Assembly (NCBI GenBank): GCA_025350045.1
Contig: JANXYM010000096.1
Coordinates: forward strand, 1-36,679
Length of the DNA stretch: 36,679 bases
From: Methanomicrobiales archaeon
GTDB lineage: Archaea > Halobacteriota > Methanomicrobia > Methanomicrobiales > Methanospirillaceae
Direction: 5' to 3'
Shown: one piece after another, positions 1 to 8,570 of the stretch
How positions within the stretch are numbered: the stretch's first letter is position 1
Layout: each line of letters opens with the position of its first letter
Notes under the pieces: model-generated
Databases searched by the model: none
What the model was told of the DNA's origin: nothing
Seen by the model: the letters and a program-made list of their open reading frames with translations, nothing else
Program-made: the position numbers and the translations under genes

Positions 1-37
1 TCGGATAAACCTGATATTCCGGCTCGCTGATTTCTTA

Positions 38-82
38 ATTGTCTCCTTGCTTTTTGAGCACACACTCTGGTAAGGAGACAAT
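38..82. repeat. Inverted repeat, 11-bp perfect arms
   Basis: ATTGTCTCCTT at 38-48 is exactly complementary to AAGGAGACAAT at 72-82, with a 23-nt spacer. No gene is visible in 1-142. It could be a regulator site, a hairpin, or part of an element that extends left of the window. The arms are certain; the function is unknown. Confidence 0.5.
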
Positions 83-142
83 GTACCTTAGATCTTTCGG
101 TCATTGGTACCGTCTGTTTTGGATAGGATTTCTACAGAGCAC

Positions 143-190
143 AAAATTAAAAAAAAAAAGCACCAGCCTTTAAAAGAGGTCTTATTAAAA
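143..190 (-). terminator. T-rich transcription end of the moaB-like gene
   Basis: On the minus strand, just past the stop codon of the MoaB-like gene, there is a T7 run (about 183-189) and then a longer pyrimidine stretch containing eleven Ts (149-159). Archaeal RNA polymerase stops at such U-tracts without a hairpin. Confidence 0.5.
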
Positions 191-204
191 AAGGAAAGTA
201 GAAA

Positions 205-693
205 TTACCGGTTTGCATGGGAGAGAATATGGGCAATTTCAGGAAGAATGAGCTCTTTTGTTGCAAGCGTGACTGCTGGAGTTGATCCCGGGATGCAGAA
301 TATTGCTTTTCCCTGGATAACACCGGCAATTGCCCGAGACAGCATGGTAGAAGTGCCAATTTCCTGAAGACTTTTCATCCGGAAGAGCTCCCCAAATCCA
401 TCCATCTTTTTTTCCAGCAGCGGTGAGATTGCCTCAATTGTACAATCATCATGAGTGAGCCCTGTACCACCGTTGAAAATAATGCAGTTTGCAGATTTCA
501 TTGCAGTATAGAGCTCATTACGGATTGCGTCTATCCGGTCAGGAACAATGACATAATGCTGGATGGAGATTCCCTGATCCTTAAAAAGAGTGGAAATTGC
601 TGTTCCACTGGAATCATTTTCTTTCTTTCTTGTGCTGGATACGGTAATGATGGCTCCAGAGATTTCAAGTGATTTTAAGTGATTCTTGTTCAT
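205..693 (-). CDS. moaB: MoaB/MogA-family molybdenum cofactor protein
   Basis: This 162-aa protein belongs to the MoaB/MogA/CinA fold family that binds and adenylylates molybdopterin during molybdenum or tungsten cofactor synthesis. The diagnostic segment FNGGTGLTHDDCT lies at about residues 74-86 and carries the GGTG loop and acidic residues of the MPT/nucleotide site. A second conserved stretch, IPGSTPAV, lies near residue 134. Length fits stand-alone MoaB. Methanogens need the cofactor for formylmethanofuran and formate dehydrogenases. The gene points away from the putative origin at 694-1244 and is followed by T-tracts. No Shine-Dalgarno precedes ATG 693, but TTTTATTAAT at 721-730 is well placed for a leaderless transcript. 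MoaB versus MogA cannot be separated by eye. Confidence 0.85.
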   Translation of the reverse strand: MNKNHLKSLEISGAIITVSSTRKKENDSSGTAISTLFKDQGISIQHYVIVPDRIDAIRNELYTAMKSANCIIFNGGTGLTHDDCTIEAISPLLEKKMDGFGELFRMKSLQEIGTSTMLSRAIAGVIQGKAIFCIPGSTPAVTLATKELILPEIAHILSHANR

Positions 694-720
694 GTTGATA
701 AAAAGTACTGTGAATTAAAC

Positions 721-730
721 ATTAATAAAA
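721..730 (-). promoter_or_regulatory. TATA box of the moaB-like gene
   Basis: TTTTATTAAT on the minus strand lies 28-37 nt upstream of ATG 693. That is the archaeal TATA spacing for a leaderless or near-leaderless start, which agrees with the missing ribosome binding site. Confidence 0.4.
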
Positions 731-770
731 CCCTCAACTACCTAATGTCTTGTCTGTTTTATATGCCGTA

Positions 771-799
771 GGAACCCCCCCTTTGTTTCCAGTGGAGAG
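771..799 (-). repeat. Origin recognition box (ORB-like) 1
   Basis: Read on the minus strand this is CTCCACTGGAAACAAAGG followed by more Gs: a dyad core plus G-string as in archaeal ORBs. It is the best match in the window and sits on the left edge of the AT-rich core. Confidence 0.7.
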
Positions 800-968
800 T
801 TTTTATCTATGGCTTTATAATCAATTCATGTTCCAATTTAATTTTCTTCTTTCCAGATTTTAAAAAAAATCAAAATGTTGTTCGATCATTATATATGTAA
901 ATAATTTTAAATTATAAAATGGCTGTTTTTATTAGATATAAAAAAATACCAGAAGGTGTTTCTTTTTT

Positions 969-994
969 ATTTCCACACGAAACAAAGGGGTCTC
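969..994 (+). repeat. Origin recognition box (ORB-like) 2
   Basis: TTTCCACACGAAACAAAG followed by GGGTCT on the plus strand shares the GAAACAAAGGGG part with ORB 1. It lies on the right edge of the AT-rich core in opposite orientation. Confidence 0.65.
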
Positions 995-1017
995 TCCCTC
1001 TCTTTATTTCGATCTGT

Positions 1018-1042
1018 TTCTTTTGGTTTCGAGTGAGAAAAC
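1018..1042 (-). repeat. Weak ORB-like element
   Basis: On the minus strand TTCTCACTCGAAACCAAAAG resembles the ORB dyad core but lacks the G-string. It may be a mini-ORB or chance. Confidence 0.3.
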
Positions 1043-1154
1043 TCCTTAAAAATTGCGTAAAATGAAAAATAACCCCTCTCATTACTGATAAAAATAATAA
1101 AAATGAAATCAGGTATTTTTGTCATATTTTTTGTTTTAAAGTGTTTTCTTGCTG

Positions 1155-1179
1155 ATTTCCAATGGAAGTAATGGGGTTT
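1155..1179 (+). repeat. Origin recognition box (ORB-like) 3
   Basis: TTTCCAATGGAAGTAATGGG followed by GTTT has the dyad core TTCCAATGGAA and a G-string in plus orientation. It lies 66 bp before the orc1 start, so initiator binding here could also autoregulate orc1. Confidence 0.6.
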
Positions 1180-1244
1180 ATAAACCAGACATACCGATCG
1201 TTTTTTAGGGTATTCGCACCAATTCTGAACACCACAGTGTAACC

Positions 1245-2537
1245 ATGCCCGAAACAGAAGACTCATCAACCGGACTATTCAAAAAATATCTCACCAATAA
1301 CAGGATATTTAAGGACAGGGAAGTGCTCCGACACTCTTATCGCCCCCAGATCCTTCCTCACCGCAAACCCCAGATTGAGGAAGTTGCATCAATTTTAGCC
1401 CCCTCCCTCAGGAATGAAACCCCTTCAAATATCCTCATCTATGGAAAGACCGGTACTGGTAAGACTGCGTGTGTCAGGTACGTAGGAACGGAACTCGAAA
1501 AGGCGAGCAGCAAGATGGGTCCGGTCTGCCGACTCGTTCACCTGAATTGCGAAGTGATCGATACCCAATACCGGGTGCTTGCCCAGATTGCAAAAAGTCT
1601 TGATGTCTCTGAAGAACTGGGAAGCGATAAAACCCGCACACACATCCCCATGACCGGATGGCCCACCGATCAGGTGTACGCGGAGCTCAAAAACCAGCTT
1701 GAAGTCAGTGGCGGTGTACTGGTCATAGTACTTGACGAGATTGACAAACTGGTGAAAAAAAGTGGAGATGACACCCTCTATAATCTTACCCGGATCAATT
1801 CGGATCTGAAAAATTCCAAGGTCAGTATCATCGGGATCTCAAACGATCTGAGCTTCAAGGATTTTCTTGATCCCCGGGTACTTTCATCCCTGTCAGAAGA
1901 AGAGATCGTCTTCCCTCCCTATAATGCACCACAACTGGTGGATATCCTTGCACAGCGCGCTGACGGGGCGTTTATTGCAGGAGCACTGGCAGAGGGGGTC
2001 ATCCCTCTCTGCGCAGCACTGGCTGCTCAGGAGCATGGTGACGCCCGGAGAGCACTTGACCTGTTCAGGATCTCCGGAGAACTTGCCGATCGCGATGAAT
2101 CTTCGCAGGTTACTGAGGCACACGTCAAGCAGGCCCAGGCAAAGATCGAGACTGACAGCATGATCGAATGCATAGCGACGCTACCTACCCAGAGCAAGTT
2201 GATTCTCTTCTCTATGCTGATATTAGAAAAATTGGGTCAGAATATCTTTACGAGTGGTGAAGTCTCACGAATCTATCAGGATATTGCTCCTACAATTCAG
2301 CTCGATATACTCACCCACCGCAGGATAACCGATCTAATCTCAGAGTTAAACATGCTTGGTGTGATCAACACCCGGGTCGTGAGTCGTGGACGGTATGGCA
2401 GGACAAAAGAGATGTGGTTTGATTCCAACACAGACAAGATCCGCGAGGTTGTCTTAAAGGACACTCGCCTCAACGGGCTTAAGGATCTTGATGTGTCCCA
2501 GATGGAAGCGAAGTGGTTGAAGACTTGGTTCAGGTGA
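1245..2537 (+). CDS. orc1: Orc1/Cdc6-type replication initiator
   Basis: This 430-aa AAA+ ATPase binds origin recognition boxes and recruits the MCM helicase. Walker A GKTGTGKT lies at residues 67-74 and Walker B LDEID at 163-167. The sensor-1 segment IIGISNDL follows, and the C-terminal part after about residue 330 has winged-helix character. Length is typical of archaeal Orc1/Cdc6. The ATG at 1245 has no clear Shine-Dalgarno and follows the ORB-bearing region, so the transcript may be leaderless. The stop codon TGA overlaps the ribosome binding site of the next gene, which suggests a common transcript with the Lrp regulator and aminotransferase. Family assignment is secure. Confidence 0.97.
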   Translation: MPETEDSSTGLFKKYLTNNRIFKDREVLRHSYRPQILPHRKPQIEEVASILAPSLRNETPSNILIYGKTGTGKTACVRYVGTELEKASSKMGPVCRLVHLNCEVIDTQYRVLAQIAKSLDVSEELGSDKTRTHIPMTGWPTDQVYAELKNQLEVSGGVLVIVLDEIDKLVKKSGDDTLYNLTRINSDLKNSKVSIIGISNDLSFKDFLDPRVLSSLSEEEIVFPPYNAPQLVDILAQRADGAFIAGALAEGVIPLCAALAAQEHGDARRALDLFRISGELADRDESSQVTEAHVKQAQAKIETDSMIECIATLPTQSKLILFSMLILEKLGQNIFTSGEVSRIYQDIAPTIQLDILTHRRITDLISELNMLGVINTRVVSRGRYGRTKEMWFDSNTDKIREVVLKDTRLNGLKDLDVSQMEAKWLKTWFR

Positions 2538-2544
2538 TTTGAGG

Positions 2545-3036
2545 ATGGATGAAAAGGATCTCGAACTCCTCCGGATTCTTGAGGAGAACAGCCGGTTATC
2601 AGCAGACGAAATTGCGATTATGACGAACCTCTCAAAAGCAGATGTTGAGAATCGTGTTCACGCACTCGAAGCTGCACAGGTGATCAAGCGCTATTCCACC
2701 GTTATCAACTGGGAACGGGCGGGTAATGGTGAGGTCTCAGCAATCCTTGAACTGAAAGTCAGTCCTGAACGCGACTATGGGTATGACAGGATTGCAGAAC
2801 GACTCTCGCGGTTCCGGCAGGTAAAGACCCTCCGGCTCATGACTGGTACTTATGACCTGCAACTTGTTGTAACTGGTAAGAATATGCAGGAGGTCTCACG
2901 GTTTGTATCGGAGAATGTTGCTCCTATGGATCGTATCCGCGAGACTACCACACACATCATCATGAAGTCATACAAGGAAAACGGCCACACGCTCTTTGAG
3001 CAGCAGGAGGCAGAACGCCTCCCCTATTCCTTCTGA
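2545..3036 (+). CDS. Lrp/AsnC-family transcriptional regulator
   Basis: This 163-aa protein has an N-terminal helix-turn-helix (about residues 5-50, with LSADEIAIMTNLSKADVENR) and a C-terminal ligand-binding RAM domain (about 65-145) typical of Lrp/AsnC proteins, which sense amino acids. ATG 2545 is preferred because AGGTGA at 2532-2537 lies 7 nt upstream. A TTG at 2539 would leave that site too close. The site overlaps the orc1 stop codon. The gene directly precedes an aminotransferase (9-bp gap), so it may regulate amino-acid metabolism. That target is inference. Confidence 0.93.
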   Translation: MDEKDLELLRILEENSRLSADEIAIMTNLSKADVENRVHALEAAQVIKRYSTVINWERAGNGEVSAILELKVSPERDYGYDRIAERLSRFRQVKTLRLMTGTYDLQLVVTGKNMQEVSRFVSENVAPMDRIRETTTHIIMKSYKENGHTLFEQQEAERLPYSF

Positions 3037-3045
3037 GGTAGAGAA

Positions 3046-4203
3046 ATGCGCAATTTTGTATCTGAGCGTGCCCAGTCGATTCCCCCCTCAGGAATCAGGA
3101 AATTTTTCGATCTGGCTCTCACCATGGAAAACGTGATATCGCTGGGTGTAGGGGAACCGGATTTCCGTACCCCTTGGAACATCTGCGAATCGAGTATCTA
3201 CTCCATAGAGCAGGGAACCACGTCATATACCTCCAATAAAGGTCTCCCGTCACTCAGGGATGCGCTGTCCCGGTATCTTGGGCAGCACTATAATCTGCCA
3301 TATACCAGCAGCGATGAGATCATCATCACCAGTGGCGTGTCCGAGGGGCTTGATATTGCAATACGCTCAGTCATAGATCCGGGTGACGAGGTGGCCATTG
3401 CACAGCCCAGCTATGTCTCGTACGCCCCTTGTGTAACTCTCTCGGGAGGTAAGCCGGTCCCGGTCAGGTGCACGGAAAAGGATCGTTTCAAGCTCAGTCC
3501 CGAAGCCCTCCTGGAACAGATCACGCCAAAGACGAAAGCATTGATTATCAATTTCCCCAATAATCCGACCGGCGCGATCATGAACGGGAACGATCTGAAA
3601 GCGATTGCAGATATTGTGATTGATAAGGACATCCTGCTGATCAGCGACGAGGTCTATGCAGAGCTGACATATGAGAGCACCCACGTTTCGGCAGCAACGG
3701 TCAGTGATTTATGGGAGAGGACAATCACGCTGAACGGCTTTTCCAAGGCATATGCGATGACCGGATGGCGTGTCGGGTACCTGTGTGCCCCCAAAGAGCT
3801 CTGCGATGCTGCGCTCAAGATTCACCAGTATATCATGCTCTGTGCTCCGGTGATGGGTCAGGTGGGGGCGCTCGAAGCACTCCGGTCAGCCGAGGAGGAT
3901 AAGAACAGCATGGTCAACGAGTACCGTCTCAGGCGCAACATGTTTGTCGCAGGTTTAAACCGGATCGGCCTTTCCTGCCATGTTCCCGAAGGAGCGTTCT
4001 ATGCCTTCCCCTCAGTGAAAGAGACCGGCCTTTCTGATGTGGAATTTGCCGAACGGTTGTTAAAGGAGCATAAAGTAGCTGTGGTTCCAGGCAGCGTTTT
4101 TGGTGTTGGCGGCGAGGATCATCTCAGGTGCGCGTATGCTGTTTCCAGAAAAGATCTATCTGAAGCGCTGGGTCGGATGGAGACATTTATCAGCGGACTT
4201 TGA
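3046..4203 (+). CDS. PLP-dependent class I/II aminotransferase
   Basis: This 385-aa fold-type I aminotransferase moves amino groups between an amino acid and a 2-oxo acid. The Schiff-base lysine is K234 in LNGFSKAYAMTGWRVGY. The NFPNNPTGA and SDEVYAEL segments contact PLP, and SVFGVGGEDHLRCAYA is the C-terminal substrate-arginine region. Archaeal relatives act on aspartate, aromatic amino acids or alanine; substrate cannot be read from sequence. A GAGGTAG ribosome binding site precedes ATG 3046. It follows the Lrp gene closely. PLP supply genes pdxS/pdxT lie 3 kb downstream. Confidence 0.93.
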   Translation: MRNFVSERAQSIPPSGIRKFFDLALTMENVISLGVGEPDFRTPWNICESSIYSIEQGTTSYTSNKGLPSLRDALSRYLGQHYNLPYTSSDEIIITSGVSEGLDIAIRSVIDPGDEVAIAQPSYVSYAPCVTLSGGKPVPVRCTEKDRFKLSPEALLEQITPKTKALIINFPNNPTGAIMNGNDLKAIADIVIDKDILLISDEVYAELTYESTHVSAATVSDLWERTITLNGFSKAYAMTGWRVGYLCAPKELCDAALKIHQYIMLCAPVMGQVGALEALRSAEEDKNSMVNEYRLRRNMFVAGLNRIGLSCHVPEGAFYAFPSVKETGLSDVEFAERLLKEHKVAVVPGSVFGVGGEDHLRCAYAVSRKDLSEALGRMETFISGL

Positions 4204-4271
4204 GCTGCATATTCTCAACTTTTTCCCCTCCCCCTCTCTGCTAAAAACAGGTACAAGGAGATAAGGGATAG

Positions 4272-4279
4272 TTTATTTT
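4272..4279 (+). promoter_or_regulatory. TATA box before purA
   Basis: TTTATTTT lies 31-38 nt upstream of ATG 4310 in the only sizeable gap (106 bp) of this block. This suggests that purA and its followers have their own promoter with a very short leader. Confidence 0.45.
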
Positions 4280-4309
4280 GCACTTCAACCTATACTACAT
4301 GAAACTAAT

Positions 4310-5320
4310 ATGAGCTGCACTATCATCGTTGGTGGATTTTTTGGGGATGAGGGCAAGGGCAAAATCGTTGCCCACATCGCCTTCAAGGATAAACCCGCAA
4401 TCATCTCCCGCGGCGGTGTCGGTCCGAATGCAGGACACACTGTTCAGGTCGGAGAAAACAAATACGGTGTCCGCATGGTCCCGTCTGGTTTTGTCTATAA
4501 GGATGCGAAACTCTGTATCGGGAGCGGTGTGCTCGTTGATCCTCGGGTCCTCAAATTCGAAGTCGACACTCTGGGGTTAAAAGGCCGGGTCTTCGTGGAT
4601 AAGCGCTGCGGGATTATAACTGAAGATCACATCGCACGGGATAAGGGAAGCGATCACCTTTCGAAGACGATCGGGAGCACAGGATCCGGATGCGGTCCCG
4701 CGAATTCCGACCGGGTCATGCGGGTCTCCCCGCAGGCAAAGGACGTGCCCGAGCTGGCTGAATATCTGCTTGATGTCCCAATGGCCATTGAAGAAGAGCT
4801 GAAAAAAGGCAGCAATGTCCTTTTAGAAGGTACACAGGGTTTTGGTATCTCCCTGTATTACGGAACCTATCCGTTTGTCACCAGCAAGGACACATCCGCT
4901 TCCCAGATTGCAGCTGATAACGGTGTCGGGCCAACAAAGATTGACGATGTTGTCGTAGTCTTCAAGGCGTACCCCACCCGTGTAGGAGAAGGTCCTTTTA
5001 GTACCGAGATGTCGTTTGAGAAATCCGATGGGATGGGGATCAAGGAGTTTGGGACTGTCACCCACCGGAAACGCCGTATCGGCGTCTGGGATGGGGAGAT
5101 GGCAAAGTACTCTGCGATGATCAACGGATGCACACAGGCAGCGATTACCGGTATTGATCGCGTGGATCAGGATTGTTTTGGCGTCAGGGACTATGCAAAG
5201 TTGTCCAAAAAGGCAAAGGACTTCATAAAACAGGCAGAAGAAGACATTGGCTGCGCTGTTGCCCTGATTTCAACCGGCCCCGAAGTCACGCAGATTATTG
5301 ATCTGAGGGATGAGCTGTAA
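4310..5320 (+). CDS. purA: Adenylosuccinate synthetase
   Basis: PurA condenses IMP and aspartate using GTP to form adenylosuccinate, the first committed step to AMP. The P-loop-like GDEGKGK lies at residues 12-18 with catalytic D13, and GPNAGHTV places the second catalytic residue at H43. The IMP-binding GSTGSGCGPA and EGTQGFG segments are also present. At 336 aa it matches the short archaeal form; bacterial enzymes are about 430 aa. No Shine-Dalgarno is evident. The stop TAA shares its last base with the next ATG, so the downstream Trm112-like gene is translationally coupled. Confidence 0.97.
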   Translation: MSCTIIVGGFFGDEGKGKIVAHIAFKDKPAIISRGGVGPNAGHTVQVGENKYGVRMVPSGFVYKDAKLCIGSGVLVDPRVLKFEVDTLGLKGRVFVDKRCGIITEDHIARDKGSDHLSKTIGSTGSGCGPANSDRVMRVSPQAKDVPELAEYLLDVPMAIEEELKKGSNVLLEGTQGFGISLYYGTYPFVTSKDTSASQIAADNGVGPTKIDDVVVVFKAYPTRVGEGPFSTEMSFEKSDGMGIKEFGTVTHRKRRIGVWDGEMAKYSAMINGCTQAAITGIDRVDQDCFGVRDYAKLSKKAKDFIKQAEEDIGCAVALISTGPEVTQIIDLRDEL

Positions 5321-5502
5321 TGAGACGTTCCTTGATGGATATCCTCTGTTGTCCCGTCTGCAAGGGAGCCCTCGTCCTTTCCGTTACCAAAGAGGACGAC
5401 AAAGAGATCCTGGAAGGCGGACTGCATTGTGCAGCATGCCGGGTGGACTATCCCATCAACGAAGGTATTCCTAATCTCCTGCCCCAGACTTACCAAGAAT
5501 AA
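5320..5502 (+). CDS. Trm112-like small zinc protein
   Basis: This 60-aa protein has paired cysteines, CCPVCKG near the N-terminus and CAACRVDYPI near the C-terminus, and ends with NEGIPNLLP. These are the hallmarks of the Trm112/YcaR family. Archaeal and eukaryotic Trm112 bind and activate several methyltransferases for tRNA, rRNA and release factors. The start overlaps the purA stop by one base (TAATG). Which methyltransferases it serves is not shown here. Confidence 0.85.
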   Translation: MRRSLMDILCCPVCKGALVLSVTKEDDKEILEGGLHCAACRVDYPINEGIPNLLPQTYQE

Positions 5503-5513
5503 CAGGAGGTGGC

Positions 5514-6083
5514 ATGTACTTCCCGATGCCCTTTTTTGTGTTGATCTCTTCAGGCACCGGGAGTAATGATTCAGGTTTTGAGATTTATCTCAATCGCAGC
5601 GGGATCAATTCGATCGACCTGCCACGGGGAAAGATCCAGGCAGTAACCGGTAATAACCTGAAGGTAAAATTTGTAAATCGCGGGGCCCCGATTCACATCA
5701 CCATCACATCTGCAAATGCCAGCATGTTCACCGATTTTTTTCACGAGAACCTGTATGTCGTTGATGAATCAGTGCTGACTATCCCTCTTTATACCGATAT
5801 CCAGGAAGGATCCTTTAATCTTGAAGTTATCGCAGGATACGGAGTAATGAAAACTACCGCGAAGGTGGATGTGATCCATCCGCCACAAAAGAAACCGATC
5901 ATTTTAGAAGAATCGCCGGTCCAACCGGTTGCCCACGGCCGCCCGCATCTCCTGATGGTGATGATGGGAATTGCACTTATTCTCTACACGGCCTGGCTTT
6001 ATACAGCGATTGAACTGTTAAATATCTCAGCGTTCATTATGCTCATCGTTGGTGCACTCTACACATGGTACCTTCAGCGATAG
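5514..6083 (+). CDS. Membrane-anchored protein with extracytoplasmic beta domain
   Basis: I do not recognise a named function for this 189-aa protein. Residues 1-130 look like a beta-sandwich or cupredoxin-like domain (alternating hydrophobic strands, VKFVNRGAPIHITITS, YGVMKTTAKVDV). A proline-rich linker (about 122-143) leads to two transmembrane helices (about 147-166 and 169-187). Haloarchaea and methanogens carry similarly built uncharacterised proteins. A strong AGGAGGTGG lies just before ATG 5514. Its 3' end overlaps cbiB by 19 bp, so it is co-transcribed with cbiB. Confidence 0.7.
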   Translation: MYFPMPFFVLISSGTGSNDSGFEIYLNRSGINSIDLPRGKIQAVTGNNLKVKFVNRGAPIHITITSANASMFTDFFHENLYVVDESVLTIPLYTDIQEGSFNLEVIAGYGVMKTTAKVDVIHPPQKKPIILEESPVQPVAHGRPHLLMVMMGIALILYTAWLYTAIELLNISAFIMLIVGALYTWYLQR

Positions 6084-7006
6084 CCCTTGTCGCCATAGTT
6101 CTTTTTGCCGCTCTTCTTGTTGACCGGCTGATTGGGGATCCCCATTCAGTCTGGCACCCCGTTGCACTTGTTGGCCGGTTCGTCGGCTGGTGGGGGAAGC
6201 CCGAATGCTATTCTCCTAATTATCAGCGCATTACCGGAGTTTTTCTCTGGTTGGTAACCGTCATCCTTTTTGCTGCCCCGTTTTACTGCTTTGCCGCTCT
6301 CGCCCCGTGGTATCTGTACCTGATTATTGCCCCGTTTCTCCTGAAGTGCTGTTTTGCGTGGAGATCCTTAGAAGAGCATACGCTTGCAGTCGTGAACGCT
6401 CTAAAGGATGGCGTGGAAAACGGACGAGATAAGGTCATGATGCTGGTCTCCCGCAGAACTGCAGATCTTGATTATGAACATATTCTTTCTGCAGGTTACG
6501 AATCTATGACGGAGAATCTTACAGATAGTATTATATCACCGCTTTTTTTCTTCTGCCTGTTCGGGCTTACCGGGGCTGCAGTGTTTCGTGCGGCTAACAC
6601 CATGGATGCGATGCTGGGATACCGGGACGAGCGTGAGCGTATCGGATGGTGCGCGGCCCGGATGGATGACATCCTCAATTACATCCCGGCCCGGATCACG
6701 GTTCTTCTGCTCCTGATACATTTCTTCCAGCGGGGGCGTCTTTCCTCCGCCCTCAGGATAATGCGGCGGGATGGCAGGAACCGGCCTGGGTTTAATGGGG
6801 GTATTGTGATGGCAGCGATGGCAGGTGGTGTTGGGATCTGTTTTGAAAAACCCGGTATCTATACCATAGGTGATAGCGATCGGACACTTGACGAGGGAGG
6901 TGCAGACATTCTTGAGGCAACACGGATGGTCACCCTGATGTTTGTACTGATTGCCGTGGGTACTCTGTTTTTATTGGGAACGCTGATCAATAGTACCGTC
7001 ATATGA
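6065..7006 (+). CDS. cbiB: Adenosylcobinamide-phosphate synthase, CbiB/CobD
   Basis: CbiB attaches the aminopropanol (phosphate) arm to adenosylcobyric acid in cobamide synthesis. This 313-aa integral membrane protein shows family signatures [17 protein letters not shown] near residue 15, VSRRTADLD near 130, and [17 protein letters not shown] around residues 145-160. The [17 protein letters not shown] segment, where the family has a conserved P-x-N-G-G region, lies near residue 240. Several hydrophobic helices are present. Methanogens need cobamides for the Mtr methyltransferase. The start overlaps the preceding gene by 19 bp and the stop overlaps pdxS by ATGA, so it sits inside an operon. 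Confidence 0.95.
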   Translation: MVPSAIALVAIVLFAALLVDRLIGDPHSVWHPVALVGRFVGWWGKPECYSPNYQRITGVFLWLVTVILFAAPFYCFAALAPWYLYLIIAPFLLKCCFAWRSLEEHTLAVVNALKDGVENGRDKVMMLVSRRTADLDYEHILSAGYESMTENLTDSIISPLFFFCLFGLTGAAVFRAANTMDAMLGYRDERERIGWCAARMDDILNYIPARITVLLLLIHFFQRGRLSSALRIMRRDGRNRPGFNGGIVMAAMAGGVGICFEKPGIYTIGDSDRTLDEGGADILEATRMVTLMFVLIAVGTLFLLGTLINSTVI

Positions 7007-7899
7007 AACTCGAGGAACTGAGATTCGGTACCGAGCTCCTCAAGCGCGGCTTTGCATCCATGCAGAAAGGAGGCGTTATCATGGATGTGGTGAATGCTGA
7101 TCAGGCAAAGATCGCAGAGGAAGCCGGGGCCGTTGCAGTCATGTCTCTGGAGCGGGTGCCTTCCGATATCCGGAAGATGGGTGGCGTTGCCCGTATGGCA
7201 GATCCCCAGAAGGTTATCGAGATTATTGAGGCGGTATCTATCCCGGTGATGGGAAAAGTGCGGATCGGCCATTTCGTCGAAGCTCAGGTGCTCGAAACGC
7301 TGGGTGTTGACATGATCGACGAGAGCGAAGTCCTGACCCCGGCAGATGAGCAATACCATATCGATAAGAAACGCTTCAAGGTCCCTTTTGTCTGCGGTGC
7401 CCGCGATCTCGGAGAGGCGCTTCGCAGGATCAATGAAGGAGCCGCCATGATCCGGACTAAGGGTGAAGCAGGTACCGGTAACGTTGTCGAAGCGGTACGC
7501 CACATGCGAAATATAATGGGAGAGATCCGCATGCTCAAGGGCATGGACAAGCAGGAGATGACTGACTATGCACGGGAAATTGAAGCCCCTGCAGAATTGG
7601 TCATCGAATGTGCCGAGCGCGGCAGGTTGCCCGTAGTAAACTTCTCAGCCGGTGGAATCGCCACCCCTTCAGATGCTGCAATGATGATGCAACTTGGCGC
7701 AGATGGTGTCTTTGTCGGGTCAGGAATCTTCAAGTCCACCAATCCCGAGCTGATGGCAAAAGCAATTGTCGAAGCTGTCAACCACTTCAATGAGCCAGAG
7801 GTTATCGCACGGGTAAGCCGCGGGCTTGGTGACGCGATGCCCGGCCTCGATATCCACACCCTCAGGGAAGATGAGGTGCTGCAGACCCGTGGACGTTAA
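7003..7899 (+). CDS. pdxS: Pyridoxal 5'-phosphate synthase subunit PdxS
   Basis: PdxS is the TIM-barrel lyase of the deoxyxylulose-independent PLP pathway; it combines ribose 5-phosphate, glyceraldehyde 3-phosphate and ammonia from PdxT. The 298-aa protein is full length and almost canonical: [19 protein letters not shown] near the N-terminus, the pentose-binding lysine K85 in [29 protein letters not shown], and the phosphate loop [12 protein letters not shown]. It overlaps cbiB by ATGA and pdxT by 11 bp, so the two PLP synthase subunits are translationally coupled. Confidence 0.98.
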   Translation: MKLEELRFGTELLKRGFASMQKGGVIMDVVNADQAKIAEEAGAVAVMSLERVPSDIRKMGGVARMADPQKVIEIIEAVSIPVMGKVRIGHFVEAQVLETLGVDMIDESEVLTPADEQYHIDKKRFKVPFVCGARDLGEALRRINEGAAMIRTKGEAGTGNVVEAVRHMRNIMGEIRMLKGMDKQEMTDYAREIEAPAELVIECAERGRLPVVNFSAGGIATPSDAAMMMQLGADGVFVGSGIFKSTNPELMAKAIVEAVNHFNEPEVIARVSRGLGDAMPGLDIHTLREDEVLQTRGR

Positions 7900-8479
7900 G
7901 ATCGGGGTTCTCGCGCTGCAGGGCAATGTGAGCGAGCACATCGATGCGTTTGTGCTTGCACTCGACCGCCTTGGCTGCGGGAGATCTTCAGAGGTTGTCA
8001 CGGTTCGTCACCCTGCGGATCTGGAAGGTTGTCAAGCCTTGGCACTTCCGGGTGGGGAGTCGACGACCATCTCCCGGCTCATCGATAAAAATCACCTCTA
8101 TGAGCCGATCCGCACCTTTCCCGGGGGGATTTTTGCAACCTGCGCCGGCATGGTGCTGATCGCGACTCACGTGGATGATGCCCGCATTCATACACTGAAT
8201 CTCATCGACATGACGGTCGACCGGAACGCATTCGGTCGCCAGCGCGAATCGTTTGAAACCGACCTCCCCATAGATAGCCTTGGGGGGGAATCGTTTCATG
8301 CAATATTCATCCGGGCACCGGTTGCTACCCATGCGGGTACTAGTGTCAAGGTGCTCTCCCGGCTGGATCAGGGGATTGTCGCCGTTGAGCAGGAAAAGCA
8401 TATGGCCCTGTCATTCCACCCGGAACTCGGCGGGGACACCCGGCTGCACGAGCGGTTTTTGAAAAAGATTGGCATTTAA
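7889..8479 (+). CDS. pdxT: Pyridoxal 5'-phosphate synthase glutaminase PdxT
   Basis: PdxT is the class-I glutamine amidotransferase partner that supplies ammonia to PdxS. The nucleophile is C85 in FATCAGMV, and the triad is completed by H177 and E179 in [20 protein letters not shown] is the characteristic glycine-rich loop. The preferred start is GTG 7889 ([13 protein letters not shown]), inside the end of pdxS, with GAGGTG upstream at about 7874-7879. ATG 7871 in the same frame is an alternative adding six residues. Homologues begin directly at the IGVLALQG strand, which favours the GTG. Confidence 0.95.
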   Translation: MDVKIGVLALQGNVSEHIDAFVLALDRLGCGRSSEVVTVRHPADLEGCQALALPGGESTTISRLIDKNHLYEPIRTFPGGIFATCAGMVLIATHVDDARIHTLNLIDMTVDRNAFGRQRESFETDLPIDSLGGESFHAIFIRAPVATHAGTSVKVLSRLDQGIVAVEQEKHMALSFHPELGGDTRLHERFLKKIGI

Positions 8480-8540
8480 CCGCGCATCTCCGGTTTATCC
8501 TCCTTATTTTCGCACGTTATCCATAGATCAAGTATCAATA

Positions 8541-8548
8541 TTTATTAT
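8541..8548 (+). promoter_or_regulatory. TATA box of the small gene at 8571
   Basis: TTTATTAT lies 23-30 nt upstream of ATG 8571. This places the transcription start at or beside the start codon and supports ATG 8571 over upstream in-frame starts. Confidence 0.5.
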
Positions 8549-8570
8549 CCTGCGCGTAGCACGTACCATA

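Larger units (their letters stand above)
694..1244. other. Probable chromosomal replication origin (oriC)
   Basis: This 551-bp gene-free stretch lies directly upstream of orc1/cdc6, the usual place for an archaeal origin. It contains a strongly AT-rich core (about 805-968) suited to duplex unwinding. Two ORB-like elements in opposite orientation flank the core, with G-runs pointing outward (771-799 minus, 969-994 plus). A further plus-oriented copy is at 1155-1179 and a weak one at 1018-1042. Known archaeal ORBs have a TTCCA...GGAAAC core followed by a G-string, which is what is seen. The promoter of orc1 must also lie here. Whether it fires is inference. Confidence 0.75.
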
